From: Nipponacmea schrenckii
Taxonomy: Eukaryota > Mollusca > Gastropoda > Lottiidae
Direction of reading: 5' to 3'
NCBI GenBank assembly: GCA_030562195.1
Contig: CM060202.1
Location: 20,694,317-20,758,316, forward strand
Length of the DNA stretch: 64,000 nucleotides
This document shows positions 28,301 to 43,300 of the stretch, piece by piece. A program made the translations under genes and the position numbers. Numbering within the stretch: position 1 is the stretch's first letter; every line of letters starts with the position of its first letter. A model generated the notes under the pieces. The model had not been told where the DNA came from and made no database searches. It saw nothing but the letters and a program-made list of their open reading frames with translations.

Positions 28301-31300
28301 AAAGATCACAGAACCTGGTAAGATAGTTGATTTCGTTAGTTGAAGAAAAAATTTGGTTGTTGTCCTTATCAGTCACACCATTAGTTATCATCTGCAAAAT
28401 TGCACGAAGCCAAGTCACATGACTTGTGAGAACAGCATTGGTAATATCCGTGCAGTGACAATAATGTCACTAGTCGTAGGCAGGTGAAGGGGGTGGGGTT
28501 GGGTTTGTACAAGTTGTTTTTAAGAAAAAAACTTTTTATTTTCAGTATGGGATTGATTTGTCTGCTTTAATGACAAACCAAGTCAGTCATATACTTACAA
28601 GAACAGCATTTTGGGTAATATTGTTTCGGTGACCCAATAACGTCACTTTGTCGTAGACCCGGTTTTTTACTGTTGGTGCGAAAATTGTTCTGTTTTTACC
28701 AAAATTTTTTGATTTTAATAAACTTTTTATGTATTGTGCCCAGTATTTGGGGACTTTAACTGTAAATTCTAGCCAGTATAGTAATTTTTACTGTATTGTA
28801 GCCAGTATAGTATTGTTACTGTATTGTAGCCAGTATAGTATTGTTACTGTATTGTAGCCAGTATAGTATTGTTACTGTATTGTAGCCAGTATAGTATTGT
28901 TACTGTATTGTAGCCAGTATAGTATTGTTACTGTATTGTAGCCAGTATAGTATTGTTACTGTATTGTAGCCAGTATAGTATTGTTACTGTATTGTAGCCA
29001 GTATAGTATTGTTACTGTATTGTAACCAGTATAGTATTGTTACTGTATTGTAGCCAGTATAGTATTGTTACTGTATTGTAGCCAGTATAGTATTGTTACT
29101 GTATTGTAGCCAGTATAGTATTGTTACTGTATTGTAGCCAGTATAGTATTGTTACTGTATTGTAGCCAGTATAGTATTGTTACTGTATTGTAGCCGAGTA
29201 TAGTATTGTTACTGCTCCTTTCTGTTACAGGTGGTGACCCTCTGTTTGTTGGTAAACCAGGTAAAACCAGTAAACAATCTTCTAGTTTACTTCAAGGTTA
29301 TCTGGTCGACAATTGGAGAATGTGTGTTAAAAATATCACTGTCTCCTCGCGTGAAAACCAGGCAGAACGACTGATTGACTCCAACACAGGATACTGGCAA
29401 AGTATTGGTTCACAGGGCAAGGTAAGGATATAGGGTAGGGGTGAGTTAGTGTTCACAGGGTAGGGTAGGGTAAGGTTACAAAGCAAGGTATATTACGGAT
29501 AAGGGTAGGGTTAGGTAGCAGGGTATGCATACAGTGTAGGGGTATGTTAGTATTCACAAGACAGGGAAGGTGGGGAATGGTAATGTTCTCAGGGTATTAA
29601 AGGGTTGGTAGGGGCAGGGTTCAAAAGTAAACATACAGGATGTCCACAAACCAGATAATTATTAAGGTTGTGGTTGTCTGGTTTTCTGGATGAATTTAAC
29701 AGATAACAGATTGACTAAATTATATACTAGAAATAACACTCCATTGTATTACCTGTCTGTTATTTCAGCACTGGATACGTCTAGAGATGCAGCCAGATAT
29801 TGTTATTAATAGATTATATATGAGAGTAGATCCTGATGATTCTAGCTACATGCCGTCCCTAGTTGTCATCAGTGGAGGTGATTCCATGCATAATCTGAAA
29901 GAATTACGAACTGTTCATATCTCTTCTACTGAATCATTAGTTACTTTACTACAAGATATGTCAGATGTAAGTTTCTGTTAAAATATTTTATACAACCATT
30001 GACTTAGATCATTTGGGCACTGGATTGATGTGTGCTATACATTCAGAATTCACAGATTTATAAATTGGATTTTCAATATAACAAGCTAGAACAGAGATCA
30101 GGCTTGAGAAGGTGCAGACAGAATTCTTAATGGTAGAGAAGGAAATAGGATTGAAGGCAGTAGTGGATCTGATTGAACTCTCCAATATGAACCCCCTAAA
30201 CACCTGTTATGTTATAATATTTATAATACATCCTTCAGAATACTCTACCTCTATAGACACATGCTCATACCTTGACCTTACTACAAGCCCTTAGTCCTTT
30301 TCTCCAAATGTTAATACAATAGGATGTAAAACTCTGTTTTATTTCAGTATCATCATATAATAGAAATAGCAATACGTCAGTGTCGTAGCAGTGGTATCGA
30401 TTGTAAAATACACGGACTGTGGATTGTGGGAAGGTTAAAATCAGACGACGAGGAAGCCGCTGCGAATTTCTCATTCCTGGCTTCAGATAAAGAGGAGGAG
30501 GAAGAACGAGGGGGAGTGACTGGACGAAAAAAAAGTAAAGTTGTAGTCTCCAGTAATAAAGATATCCAGACTCATGTGTTTGTGTGGGGTTTGAATGATA
30601 AAGATCAGCTTGGTGGACCTAAAGGATCAAAGGTAGATAATTTGAAATTTAAGAAAACAGAGGATTTCGATTTGTAGATTGTTAAAAGGATATCCCACCC
30701 CTATTTACGTCTGGGTAGTGGGCTTTAAGATTTCATTGTTTTTGACTGAGATTGAAGATCTAAGAATGTTCAATGTCAGATTTATATTATATTTACATTT
30801 AAGTTTCTCTTTCACTCATGTCTGGCAAAGAGTACCAAATCAACTTCCCTGAAACTAACAGTGGACTTTGTCAAATCTTATAAGGCTTATATTTCTGATA
30901 TTTTAGCCTTTGTAGACTTTGCAAATATTCCAGTTGCTCTTCCAGTGCCGTCTGGCAAACAGATTGAATCTTCATCCCTTGCTTTATTTCAGATTAAACT
31001 GCCTGGTATTAATGACACACTCTCATCGTTAAAATGTATCCAGATTTCTGGTGGATCAAAAAGTCTCTTCTGTGGTAAGTTAAAAGTTTATATTAGTCTT
31101 TGTGATCTGTATTAGTTTCTTCTTAACAAGAGTTACTTCCCTCTAGTCAGAATATCTTGCCTTTATATTAATTTACTAGTGATATATTGTGGTCTGTATT
31201 AGTTTCTTCTTAACAAGAGTTACTTCCCTCTGGTCAGAATATCTTGCCTGTATATTAATTTACTAGTGATATATTGTGGTCTGTATTAGTTTCTTCTTAA

Positions 31301-34300
31301 CAAGAGTTACTTCCCTCTAGTCAGAATATCTTGCCTGTATCAATTTACTAGTAATATATTGTGGTCTGTATTAGTCAGAATATCTAAACTTGATATTGAT
31401 TTAGTACTGTTATATTGTGGTCTGGATAAGTCCTTTCTTAGCAAGAGTTATTTACCTCTGTTCAGAATATCTTGCCTTGATATTGATGAACAGTGTTCCA
31501 TTATGTAGACAAAGAAGTTGCTTCTAAGTTTTAAGAATGGTAGGCTTATGCTGCAAAAAAATGTCCTCATTGTACACTGAATGGCAATGGCTGTTTTCAT
31601 TAGTCCTAACAGATAGAGAAAGTATGAGTTAAAATCCTTTCCTGAAAGCAAATTTTGATAGACCTATGTTAATTCTATATTTTACAGTAACTCAAGATGG
31701 TAAAGTTTATGCATGTGGTGAAACCACTAATGGTCGCCTCGGTTTGGGTACAAACAACGGTAACGTATCAGTACCACGCCCTCTCAACTGTCTCAGTCAG
31801 TACGTCGTTAAAAAGGTGGCAGTACATTCAGGTAGGCTACTCTGAAGTTTTAATTTCAGTAGACAAACTTTCGCAAGCACTTGCCGTGGATTAAGAAATT
31901 ACCTACCTGGAGGAGGATTAGAACCAACAACATTTTATTTCCCCCAACAGCCTACAATCTAACTTGCTACTGACTTGGCTTCTTGTTACGGTGAAATATT
32001 GTACTAGATTTAAAAATATATGTGATTGTGATATGTTTACAGGAGGACGTCATGCCATGGCCCTGACTGTGGATGGTAAAGTTTTCTCCTGGGGTGAAGG
32101 GGATGATGGTAAACTAGGTCACTCTAGTCGTATGTAAGTCTCATATTTTTTATTTTTCAATGAAGCCCTGTTATCATGCCATGTTTAGATATTTTGGAAA
32201 CAATTTTTTGAGTCTGGCATAGGTAATTTTTGAGACTACAAGCTATAAAATTTGCTTCAAGAATAAAATCTGTGATACTTTTAAATATATTTCATCTGAC
32301 TTAAGTCTGGATGTTCAGGAAAATTTTATTTTTTATTTCCAGGACCTGTGATACACCACGATTAATCGAAGCGTTGAAATCAAAACGTGTACGAGATATA
32401 TCATGTGGAAGTAGTCACAGTGCTGCCATCATATCAAATGGTGACTTGTATACCTGGGGTCTCGGTGACTACGGTAGACTAGGTCACGGTGATAATACCA
32501 CACAACTTAAACCAAAACAGGTAGGATGGCAGGGAGGGAGGATGGCAGGGAGGGGTAGATTGATGGAGGGATGCATGGAGGCAGAGATGAAGGGAGGTAG
32601 GGAGGAATGAATGTATGTGAAAGGATGAATGAGGAGCAAGGAGTTTAAAGGATAGGAGTGGATTGATAGAGGAATGAATGAATGAATAATGGGGAGAGAA
32701 GATTTGATAGAGGGATAAATGAAGGGATTTATGTGAAAGGACAGTATTGAATTGGGATTTATTGATGAAGGGATAAATGAAGGAATAACGGATGAATGAA
32801 TGAAGAAAGGAATAAATAAATGAAAGAAGGAATAAACTATGTGATTGAAAGACTATTAAACCTTACTAGATAATTAAGATTATGAATTTCTTGTCTCAAC
32901 AACACTAGGAGTATTTAATCTTATTTATGGATGTTAATGTTTTCACTCATCACTATATATATATTCTTTACCTGGTTTTACTGTAGTTGTTTAAAGGATG
33001 ATATAACACTACTCTGCCATTTCAGGTGAAAGCTCTGTCTGGACAGAGGGTCATACAAGTTGCCTGTGGAAGTCGGGACGCCCAGACTCTGGCTCTAACA
33101 GATGATGGCAACGTATATTCTTGGGGTGATGGTGATTTCGGGAAGCTAGGACGAGGGGGTAGTGACGGATGTAATGTGCCCCATGTTATAGACAGACTTA
33201 CAGGCATGGGTGTTTGTCAAATCGAATGTGGTGCTCAGTTTTCTCTAGCTCTTACAAAATCTGGACAAGTGTGGACATGGTGAGTCTACAATCGTATACT
33301 TTTTACACTAAACCATCTTGATAAACCTACTGTAAAATCAGCCAAACCTCCAAACATTATGATCATAAATTTTGAGATTTATTTTGAGAGTCTATTAGTA
33401 ACCTATCTGCCATTTTTAGGAGTTCATCATAGAATTGATGAAGGTAAAGTCTGTCGAGGGTAGAAAAGGAGAATCTAAAACTTCTTGTTTTTTGTGAGAT
33501 TGTATGACAATAGAATATTTCAGTCATTAGTGAGATAAATTGTGGGTCCAATTCATTCTCAAGGTATGATAAATGCTAATGCCCTGCCCAGAGTCAGTCA
33601 GGTGGCACAGAATAGAAACATGTAAAAATCTGTCTAGATTACAAATTCTGATTCATATTTCAGGGGTAAAGGAGATTATTTCCGATTGGGACACGGAACT
33701 GATGCTCATGTTCGTAAACCACAGTTAGTGGAAGGTTTAAAAGGGAAGAAAATAGTTCATGTGTCAGTCGGAGCGTTACATTGTCTGGCTGTTACCGAGG
33801 CTGGACAGGTTCGTTATACTCATTCTCTTTATTACTTTGTCTTGTGTTTTTTTCTTCAGATGCTTTTACTAGTCATAAATGATCTCATGTTCTGGATCAA
33901 TATTTATTTTATCTTTGGTGTTTTTTATCTGCAGATGTTTCCATTTCTCCTGCACAATCTGACACAATTTTCATACAACTTTTGTTCTGTGTTATTTGAA
34001 ATTCAAGCAATCAAATGCCATGAAAACTGCAATCAATAGATTGAATTTGGTTTAATGACCATACAACAATTTTACAAGATTTACTTTAGGGTAAGAAACT
34101 GACCATTATATTGGAAGTCATACAGTATTTACATTCATGAATATTCATGGTAATTATTCCAGGTGTACGCGTGGGGTGATAATGACCACGGACAACAAGG
34201 CAACTCCACGACCACAGTCAACAGAAAGGCTGCATTAGTTCATGGACTAGAAGGATATAAAATAACACGAGTGGCATGTGGATCCAGTCACAGTGTTGCC

Positions 34301-37300
34301 TGGGCAACAACAGATCTATCTGCTCCAACATCACATGAACCTGTTCTCTTCTCCACGGCTAAAGATCCTCTTGGTTCTTCTCTAGTTGGTACGTCAAGTT
34401 TTATATTGTAAAGAATTATATCTTATTGATTTATAGTTGGGATATTTTATTTTAAAATGGTCAGTTGAGATATTTTATTTTGAAATGATAGGTTGAGATA
34501 TTTTATTTTAAAATGGTCAGTTGAGGTATTTTATTTGAAAATGATAAGTTGAGATATTTTATTTTGAAATGGTCAGTTGAGATATTTTATTTTGAAATGA
34601 TAAGTTGAGATATTTTATTTGGAAATGATAAGTTTACATATTTTATTTGGAAATGATATGTTGAGATATTTTATTTTGAAATGATAAGTTGACATATTTT
34701 ATTCCAGGATTAAACGAAGGAACTCTAGATGAAATACCTATACCATCTTCACAGTCCAATCAGAATAAAAACGGTCGACCTTCACTATCTAAAATAATCC
34801 TATCGTTAGAATCGGACCAGGAGAAACAGAAGGCTTTAACTCACGTTCTCACAGCTTTACAGATTATATTTGCCAGGTTTGTTTTCTTTGCACCCACATA
34901 ATTGATGCCATAACTTTTCTTTACTCCTGTCCCTTTTGACCCCTACCCCTCTTCACCCCTGTCCCTCTCTACCCCTGTCCCTCTTCACCCCTGTCCCTCT
35001 TCACCCCTGTCCCTTTTCACCCGTACAACCCCTTCACCCCTGTCCCTCTTCACCCCTACCCCTCTTCACCCCTGTCCCTCTTCACCCCTACAACCTCTTC
35101 ACCCCTGTACCTTTTCACCCCTACCCCTCTGAATCCCTGTACCTTTTCACCCCTGCCCCTCTTCACCCCTGTCGTCTGGCCAATTATCAAGTTGATGATA
35201 TGTATTTTTCATGTATTATGTAATTTGAGAATATAGAAAGAGTGTCGAGTCGTTCGATATGGACACTTAAACTTGGTCTTGTGTGCTACTGTGAAGATCC
35301 TTTGACAGTTGCAAAATCGCAAAAGAAGGCAAATGCAAAATTTCCTTCATTGCACACTGCATGGCCTTACCTGTCTTCACTAGCCAAGAAGGTGCAGAAG
35401 AGTAAAAAAGAAAAACTTTTTCCGTTTATTTTAAACTTTGAAATCAGTCTGATAGGATGAGAAACTCCACTAATTGTATATCTGTATTTACAGGGATGCT
35501 GTAGTCGGGGCGTTAAAACTAGAAACACAGACCGTGGGGGATACCAAACTGAACCCCAGTATGTTAGCCAGTACAACCGGTCAGTCAGAATCCAGTACAC
35601 TAGCCATGATCAAATCAGATAACATTGACCACAGCGATATGTGTATTTCAATGGTGGACTCCCTGGATACGGTAATTTAGTATTTATTATTGGTTCGGTG
35701 TTAGTCACGGGGGGTTCTTTTACACAAATACCAAAAAAACCTTAATTAGGATTAAAGATCAATTAGTGATTTTGATGGTGATAAAGAAGGAAGTGACTAA
35801 CTAATTAACAGGCACTATCATAGCAGTGTTCACAAAAAGTTAAGGTTATCATTGAAAAATGATAATGTACCTATTTATTACTGCTCATAATATGCATTCT
35901 ATCTGACTTCTAAGATCAGGGTCAACCAATACTTCGTTGTCCATACAGTACACTGATGGCCTTGCTTCTGCTTTTACTGATTACCGTTTCCTGGTGTAGA
36001 CTTGTATTTCCATGTCACTCAAGATTCAAATTTTAAGAACATTTAAGAACCAGTATTATGAACCTGGGAACTTTGTGTGATAAATTTTGATTTAAGTCCT
36101 GTTAAACTGTAAAGAATATTGTGAAGTTCTGATTCACAATGGCTGAGATTGTTACTATTTTGTACTGTTTATTTCTATTTTTAACAAGTGAAGCAGTCTT
36201 AATAGCATTAGATTGCTTGATAAATTATATTTTACCCTAAAGTTCCTCCAATAAAGCCTTAGGTTTCTTTGAAAATTGATATTTTAGACCCTTGGATGAA
36301 ACATTTTATTTTCATGCCATGTAGGTACCTCAAATAGAGCTCCCAGCATTCCCCAGTATGCACAGTCTGGCCGCTAAAGTTTCCCCGGCAACCAGTATTA
36401 TAGTAGAGACATTTACATCACCAGAAGAAGTGACACGCCCTGCAGATAATCAAATAGCTAGTTATCCCCCTTGTTTAGACGAGTTTACCAGTAAGATTAC
36501 TACTGAAGATGCTAGAGTACTGGTGGACCTACTGAAACTAGCTGTAGCTATCCGAGTTGGAGAGAAAGGAAAGGAAACTCTATCAGAACAACTCAACAGC
36601 CTGGGAAAGTCTACCCCAATGGTAAGTGTTGTATAAGGGAACAGTTTAAACTGAATCCTTATTCTTCATTTTTAGCTACACTCGCAGGAATGGCCTGGAT
36701 CCTGTTGTAAGAATTCTACTTGCATCATTTAGCTTGGCATAGTCTATTTCATAAATACCATTAACACAGAGACTGGTAACCTGAAAGACGTTACCACAGG
36801 GCAAGACATGATTCTGTCCAATCAATGTCAAGGTGATAATATGGCCCCAACCCGTTCTTTCAGTGTTAAGCTTAGATAAAATGGCAGACCAGTTTAATGA
36901 GAGCATGTCTCCTAAACTTTTTATACTTGTATAATTTCATCTGATTTTATTTTATTTTTCGATCTGAATTTTTGATTTCTTAGGATCTGGACTTTTTAGT
37001 TGTAAGTTTGCGAGAATATGATCTCCATTTCTCTCTCCATTGTCCCATTAAGTTTCCAGTTCTTTTATTAGGATTTCTATAAATACAGGTGGCTGAAATG
37101 TTGCTTGAGTTGTGTGTAACAGAATTAGAAGATGTTGCTACAGATACAGAATCAGGTCGTCAAGCAGCTCAACCAGTAGTTCAAGAATCGCCCCACCCCT
37201 ATACAGACGACACATCAATGACTGGGCACGTGAAAATACCAGGGGCTGAATCGTTACGTGTGGAGTTTGACCGCCGATGTTCTACTGAACGCAGACACGA

Positions 37301-40300
37301 TCCTTTATCAATACAAGATGGCACTGGCAGAACGGTGGCCATTAGATCTGGTAAGATAGTTGTAGTCTGTAGGCTTTCGCTGTGGAACACGATTTCATTT
37401 TTGTCAGCGATATGTGCCACAGACTAGAGAGTTATCTTTCATCGAATAACTGTGGTTATGTGACAAATAATCTCCAGTTGGTTGATTTTTTGCTATGTCA
37501 ATGAATCATGAAATGATCATGATTCTGATTGGATAATGCTGCTCTGTGGTGTCTCAGCTAACTTGTCACATGTCTTTAATTTTTGTTTGGTAACGCAACA
37601 AGATTTTCTCTGGTGACAGCAAGTGTTTTAGCAGAAATGATGGAGCAACATTGATTTGTATTGATTTTCCAATTCCGAAAGTGACCTAACCTCTGTTGAA
37701 GATTCTTTGTTTTTCCTTCCTCCTATCAGGTGTAAATGTAAAACTAGCCCAATTGGCTTCAGAATAGTAGGGTGTTAAACTCCATTTTATTATCCCAATT
37801 AGATATAGAACAGTAGGATGTAAAACTCCACTTCCTATTGTTTCTAGGTCGAGAATGGTCTGATTGGTCACAAGAATTAAGAATTCAAGGTCAAGAATTA
37901 CGTTGGAAGTTTACAAGTGATGGTTCTGTGAATGGTTGGGGCTGGTTATTGACGGTTTACCCTGTCATGCCAGCAGCTGCCCCATTAGACCTGCTGTCAG
38001 ATCGTACCATCCTCTCTCGACCTTCCATTAACCTTGTCACATGTCTTCTTGATCTCAAACTAGACCTTCCCATGGACAGAAACATCGTTCCTCGACTCGC
38101 TGCTGCTTTAGCTGCCTGTGCTCAGTTAAGTTCTTTAGGTGAGTTCTTTATTTTTATCCTTTATAATTTTAAAGATAATTGCATACCAGACTATGATTAT
38201 ATATATTATACTATCTTAGCACTAGGGTATCCTAGAAACCATGTTTTAATTAAAGCCTTATTGTTCTATTCCCAGGTGCCAATCAAAGAATGTGGGCGTT
38301 ACGTAAGCTGCGTAAATTAATGGCATGTAACATGGCTTCAGTGTTAAATATCCAGATGTTGATGGCCAGTCCTCCAGAAAGCCCCGATCAGGATGTTCCC
38401 AGGTTTCCAGTGGTGAGTGTGTTGCTATTCTTGTGAAATGTATTTTTGTTACAAACTTTGAGTTTGGTTCTTCAGCGAAAAATTTACGTTGGATCAAAAT
38501 GTTGCTATGCATACTGAATCTTTATAAACATCAGATTTCTGATTAGGGAATAACCTCTATAACGTCATGTCATGTGACCTTATGGATGTTAGTGACTTTA
38601 GGCAATAATCTTGTGTATAGTGTATAGAGATATAACCTTACAACAGTAACGTATAGTTTCTTTACCATCAGCCCTGTTTCAAATTAAACCTTGTATTGAA
38701 ATGAAGTCATTACTCTTTCAGGCATTAAGTGGAACTGCCCTGGCTTCGTTGGTGAAAGGTTTACCTGAAGCGTTACAGAGACAGTTTGAATATGAAGATC
38801 CTCTAGTCCGTAGTGGCAAACACCTCATGCATAGTCCCTTCTTTAAGGTCAGTATTTAGAAGTTGAGGGTAAATTTAAAATGGTTGTAAACTATGTTGAT
38901 GTGTTTTATTTCTATGTAGGAACAAATGTAGTTTCTTGTGCTGACTTGATAGATCAGTGAATCCAAGTATATCGCAATATCTCATGTCACGATATACTAT
39001 ATTGTACCTCAAGGTCATGTATCGATCCTTGACCTTGACCTCTCATTCCACATAAAAGAAGATTTTAACTTGAAGTTTGTGAATAAAATCATCAAGTTTT
39101 AAGAATGAAAAGAAAGTAGAATGAAACTGCTGTATTTTATTTTAGGTATTAGTTGCTCTGGCCTGTGATCTACATCTAGATACTCTACAATGTTGTACCG
39201 AGGCTCATAAATGGGTGTGGTTTAGACGATACTGTATGGCAGCCAGAGTTGCTAACGCCATAGTCAATCGTCTCCCCTTACCACAAGTTTTCTGTGATGA
39301 AGTTAAAAAGAAGATACAAGATATCGCAGCTGAAGGAGAAGAAGAGAGTCAGGAACACGAAGATCAGGACGTATTTAAATTAGGTCAAGATGAACAACTC
39401 TTACAATGGCTCAACAGGTTTGTTATTCGTTGTTTAAATGGTGGTTGTGCGTTTAGAACTTAACTGGCTTGTAAAAGTCCTATAAACCTTGACTAAGTCA
39501 TCTTCAATCATTATTCAAATTGACCTAACTAAACATGGGTCTGGATAATCCAGGAAAATCTGTGTCAAGAGGTTTGGACAAGGACCAGCTAGTAGAAAAG
39601 ATCCTTGTGAACCTCAGATTTTATTCTTGTAAAATCAATACCAAGAGGTTTGGACATGGACCAGCTGGTAGAAAGGTTGTCTTTGTAAAATAAATTCCAA
39701 GAGGTTCTTCTGATTTTTAATTTTAATTTTTTTAGGAGACCCCAAGATTGGACGCTCTCTTGGGGAGGCAGTGGTCAGATCTGGGTGTGGGGACACAATC
39801 ATCGTGGTCAACTGGGTGGAGTAGAAGGGGCGAAAGTAAAGTTACCGATAAGCTGTGAATCCCTGGCAGCATTACGTCCCATTCAGTTAATTGGTGGAGA
39901 ACAGACATTGTTTGCCGTTACTGCTGATGGGAAGGTTGGTATCTTCTTCATTCATTGGTTGGTTGGTAAAGGGAGAAAACCCTTCCTGCTATAATGTCCG
40001 ATCTAGTTTTCTTGTCAGATGTTAAAGAGGAATGAAGGATTCACACTTCACAAATCAAATATTTGATGGGCATCCAGGGCTGTTGATTTAGCTGTGATCA
40101 CCAGTGATGTCTGAGTTCCAAAATGACTGTACTTTTAATTTCACGTAAAAGATCATTACATGTTTAAATGTCTTTTGTATTTGTAAACAGCCCTGTGTGA
40201 AACTCTGTTATATTTACAGGTGTAATGGTATATTTGATATGAAACTCTGTTTTTGTAGGTGTATGCTACAGGATACGGAGCCGGAGGGAGGTTAGGTATC

Positions 40301-43300
40301 GGAGGAAACGATTCAATTTCTACTCCAACTCTCCTAGAATCTATTCAACACGTCTTCATCAAGAAAGTGGCAGTAAATTCCGGTGGGAAACACTGCCTGG
40401 CCCTTTCAGCTGAGGGTGAGGTGTATTCCTGGGGAGAAGGGGAAGATGGGAAACTTGGACATGGAAACAGAAGGTAAGGTTGTGACCTTGTGCACTCGTC
40501 TCTCAAATATTCTTACAATATAAATTTGTTTCACTTATGTGTGGAATTATGCATAGAGAAAAACAACACAAATTGTTGAAAAAATTTGAGAAAGAAAAAC
40601 TGGGAGTGGGTGTTTAAACTGCAAGCCCCTCCCCCCCTGTTGTGCTCAGTCACACTGCACTAACTGTTAACTCTGGTTGAAGCTCAGTCAGAATTCTGGG
40701 GATTTACCCAGACACAGTTTATTTGACCTTGACAATTAGGAACTCTGACAGTACTGTAGTGTGTGACATTAATTTCATCCAATCAATGCCAAGATAACTA
40801 TTTATTGTGTCACATGACTGCAGACAGTTTAACATGTGTGTTTCTCCGATATTACAGCCCGTGTGATAGACCGCGAGTTATAGAATCATTACGAGGTAAA
40901 GAAGTTATAGATATCGCTGCAGGTGGGGCTCACAGTGCCTGTATTACATCTAATGGAGAACTGTATTCCTGGGGTAAAGGTCGCTATGGTCGACTGGGAC
41001 ATGGTGAGAGTGAGGATCAAGCCCGACCCAAATTAGTAAGTTCAAATACATTAAAAGAAAATACTAGACCTTCAGCTATCAAGAGCTCAGACCAATAACA
41101 AAAATGTAATTGTTTCAATTTTGCTTTAGTTTCATTTTTATAAAATTTTGATTAGAAGGTTAATTATAGATTGACCTTAAAATTGAATTTTCTTGACCTG
41201 TAGCCTGTGCCAGTTCCTCTGAGAATCGACCTTTTGATTCTAAGATTGAGTTGCAAAGGCCTGTGGATTAAGATGCATTTCTATCAAGTATCAACGAAAA
41301 TATAGATGATCAATGATTGTATATTCTATCACCAGGTGGAAGCACTAAAGGGATATCGAGTAACTGATGTGGCGTGTGGTAGTGGTGATGCCCAGACGCT
41401 CTGTATCACAGACGACGATTCTGTGTGGTCCTGGGGGGATGGAGATTATGGTAAATTAGGTGAGTATATGCCCTATAACATCTTGTACCACATTCTTGGC
41501 TGTGTATCAATAAACATCAACACAACCAAAGCAATTCCATTAATAAAAGTCTAGTTCAAAGAATGTCAAATCGAAGGTAATGTTATATATAAAAGTAGAC
41601 TCATTCAAAGAGAAGTACCATAAGGTGTTTGTACTGTGGTTTTACAACACAATATTTGCTCATGAATACAATGTCCAAGGAAATTATGTTAAACTCCATT
41701 CATTTCATTTCACTTTTTGTTTGAGATTTGAAATTGAATGTTGAGAAATGTAGACATTTACATTTAAAAATATAAAATAGTTTGATATGATAGGGAAAAT
41801 ATAGTTATTCTAAACAATGTATTAACTCTTTATCAATTGAAACAACTCCCATTTGACCAAGGAAATGTTTCACGTTTTATGTGCGAAAAAGCAGCTAAAA
41901 ACACGAGACAGGTTTTATAAATTTGTATTAATTTTTCAACAGGTCGTGGAGGGAGTGATGGGTGTAAAATACCAGTTAAAATTGAATCTTTACAAGATTG
42001 GGGTGTGATTAAAGTTGGTTGTGGGTCACAATTCTCCGTGGCTCTCAGTAAAACAGGAGCTGTCTACACTTGGTGAGTTTAAAGATTCATTCTTAATTTA
42101 TTTCGAGAGGTTTCAAGCATAGACGATAACAGTCTTGGTATTTACATGGTTACCTTGAGCTTATGGTGGCTGTGGCTTCCGATCTCAATCAGTGTGTGAA
42201 AGACTTTGAATAAATCATCTTCACACATAATTCCAGTCCAGCCAGCTGTAAATGGGTACGGATAATCGAGGAAAGATCAATACCAAGATGTTTGACCAAG
42301 GACCAGCTGGTAGAAAGGATTCTAGTGAACCTAAGTTGTTATCCTTGTAAAACATAGTAGTTTCTATTTGTATGTGGGTAAATTTCTTTGGAGCATACCC
42401 AGCCTGATAGAACTCAGGATTTTTTATTTCAAGTCTTACAATTTTTTTAGGGGGAAGGGAGATTATCATAGACTAGGACATGGTTCTGATGATCACGTCC
42501 GTAGACCACGTCGTGTGAACGCTCTACAGGCAAAGAAAGTGATAGATATATCATGTGGATCGTTACATTGTGTAGCCTGTACAGATCAAGGTAAGTAACC
42601 CAGTGTAATGTCTTCATACCTGTGCCTGTGCTTTCGTAACATTACTTAACCCCAATGTTTCAACCTAGAATGTCAAAAGTTACAAAAGTGTTACAGTTTG
42701 TTCTTTTAATAGCTTTGCCTGTCTTCTTGTACCTGCAGAGTTTCAATCAGTTTCCTCCGTCAGTGATGTAGGTCTGTGGGGATGATATTGAAACAGCATC
42801 TAGTCGTTCGAATGGGACGATAAACCAAGGCCCTATATACCATAGGGTGTGCACCTAAAAGGTCCCTCAGCCCTTTGAATCTGAAAAAGTATAATCAATG
42901 CTGCTGTTCATCATTGCACACTGCATGGTGTTGGTCTTCATTGAGTCATGAGGTTTAGAAGAAGTAGACAATAAAACTTTATTTTATTATGAATTCATGA
43001 TGAAGATCCTCAATTCTTTTTATTCTTATAAAAGTAGGCTGGTACAATTGTCCTGGCAAAATTTTCCTCATTACTCACTTCTTGGCATTGTTTTTCACTA
43101 GTCCTATCAAGGGTATATGTAAGACTCTATTTGATGTGATTGTATATTATAGGAGAAGTATTTACGTGGGGTGATAATGATGAAGGTCAACTTGGAGATG
43201 GAACAACGAATGCTATACAGAGACCTCGATTAGTCGCAGCTTTACAGGGTAAGATATCAACAACACTGACTTCATTCTGACAATTGTTTACTGTGTTTCT

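Noticed and set aside
26240..29212. CRISPR-like regular repeats
   Set aside because: Units are directly adjacent with no unique spacers, and the context is a eukaryotic intron; these are minisatellites.
34936..35223. Pro/Leu-rich ORF of 95 codons
   Set aside because: Translation of the 16-bp CTTCACCCCTGTCCCT repeat inside a HERC2 intron.
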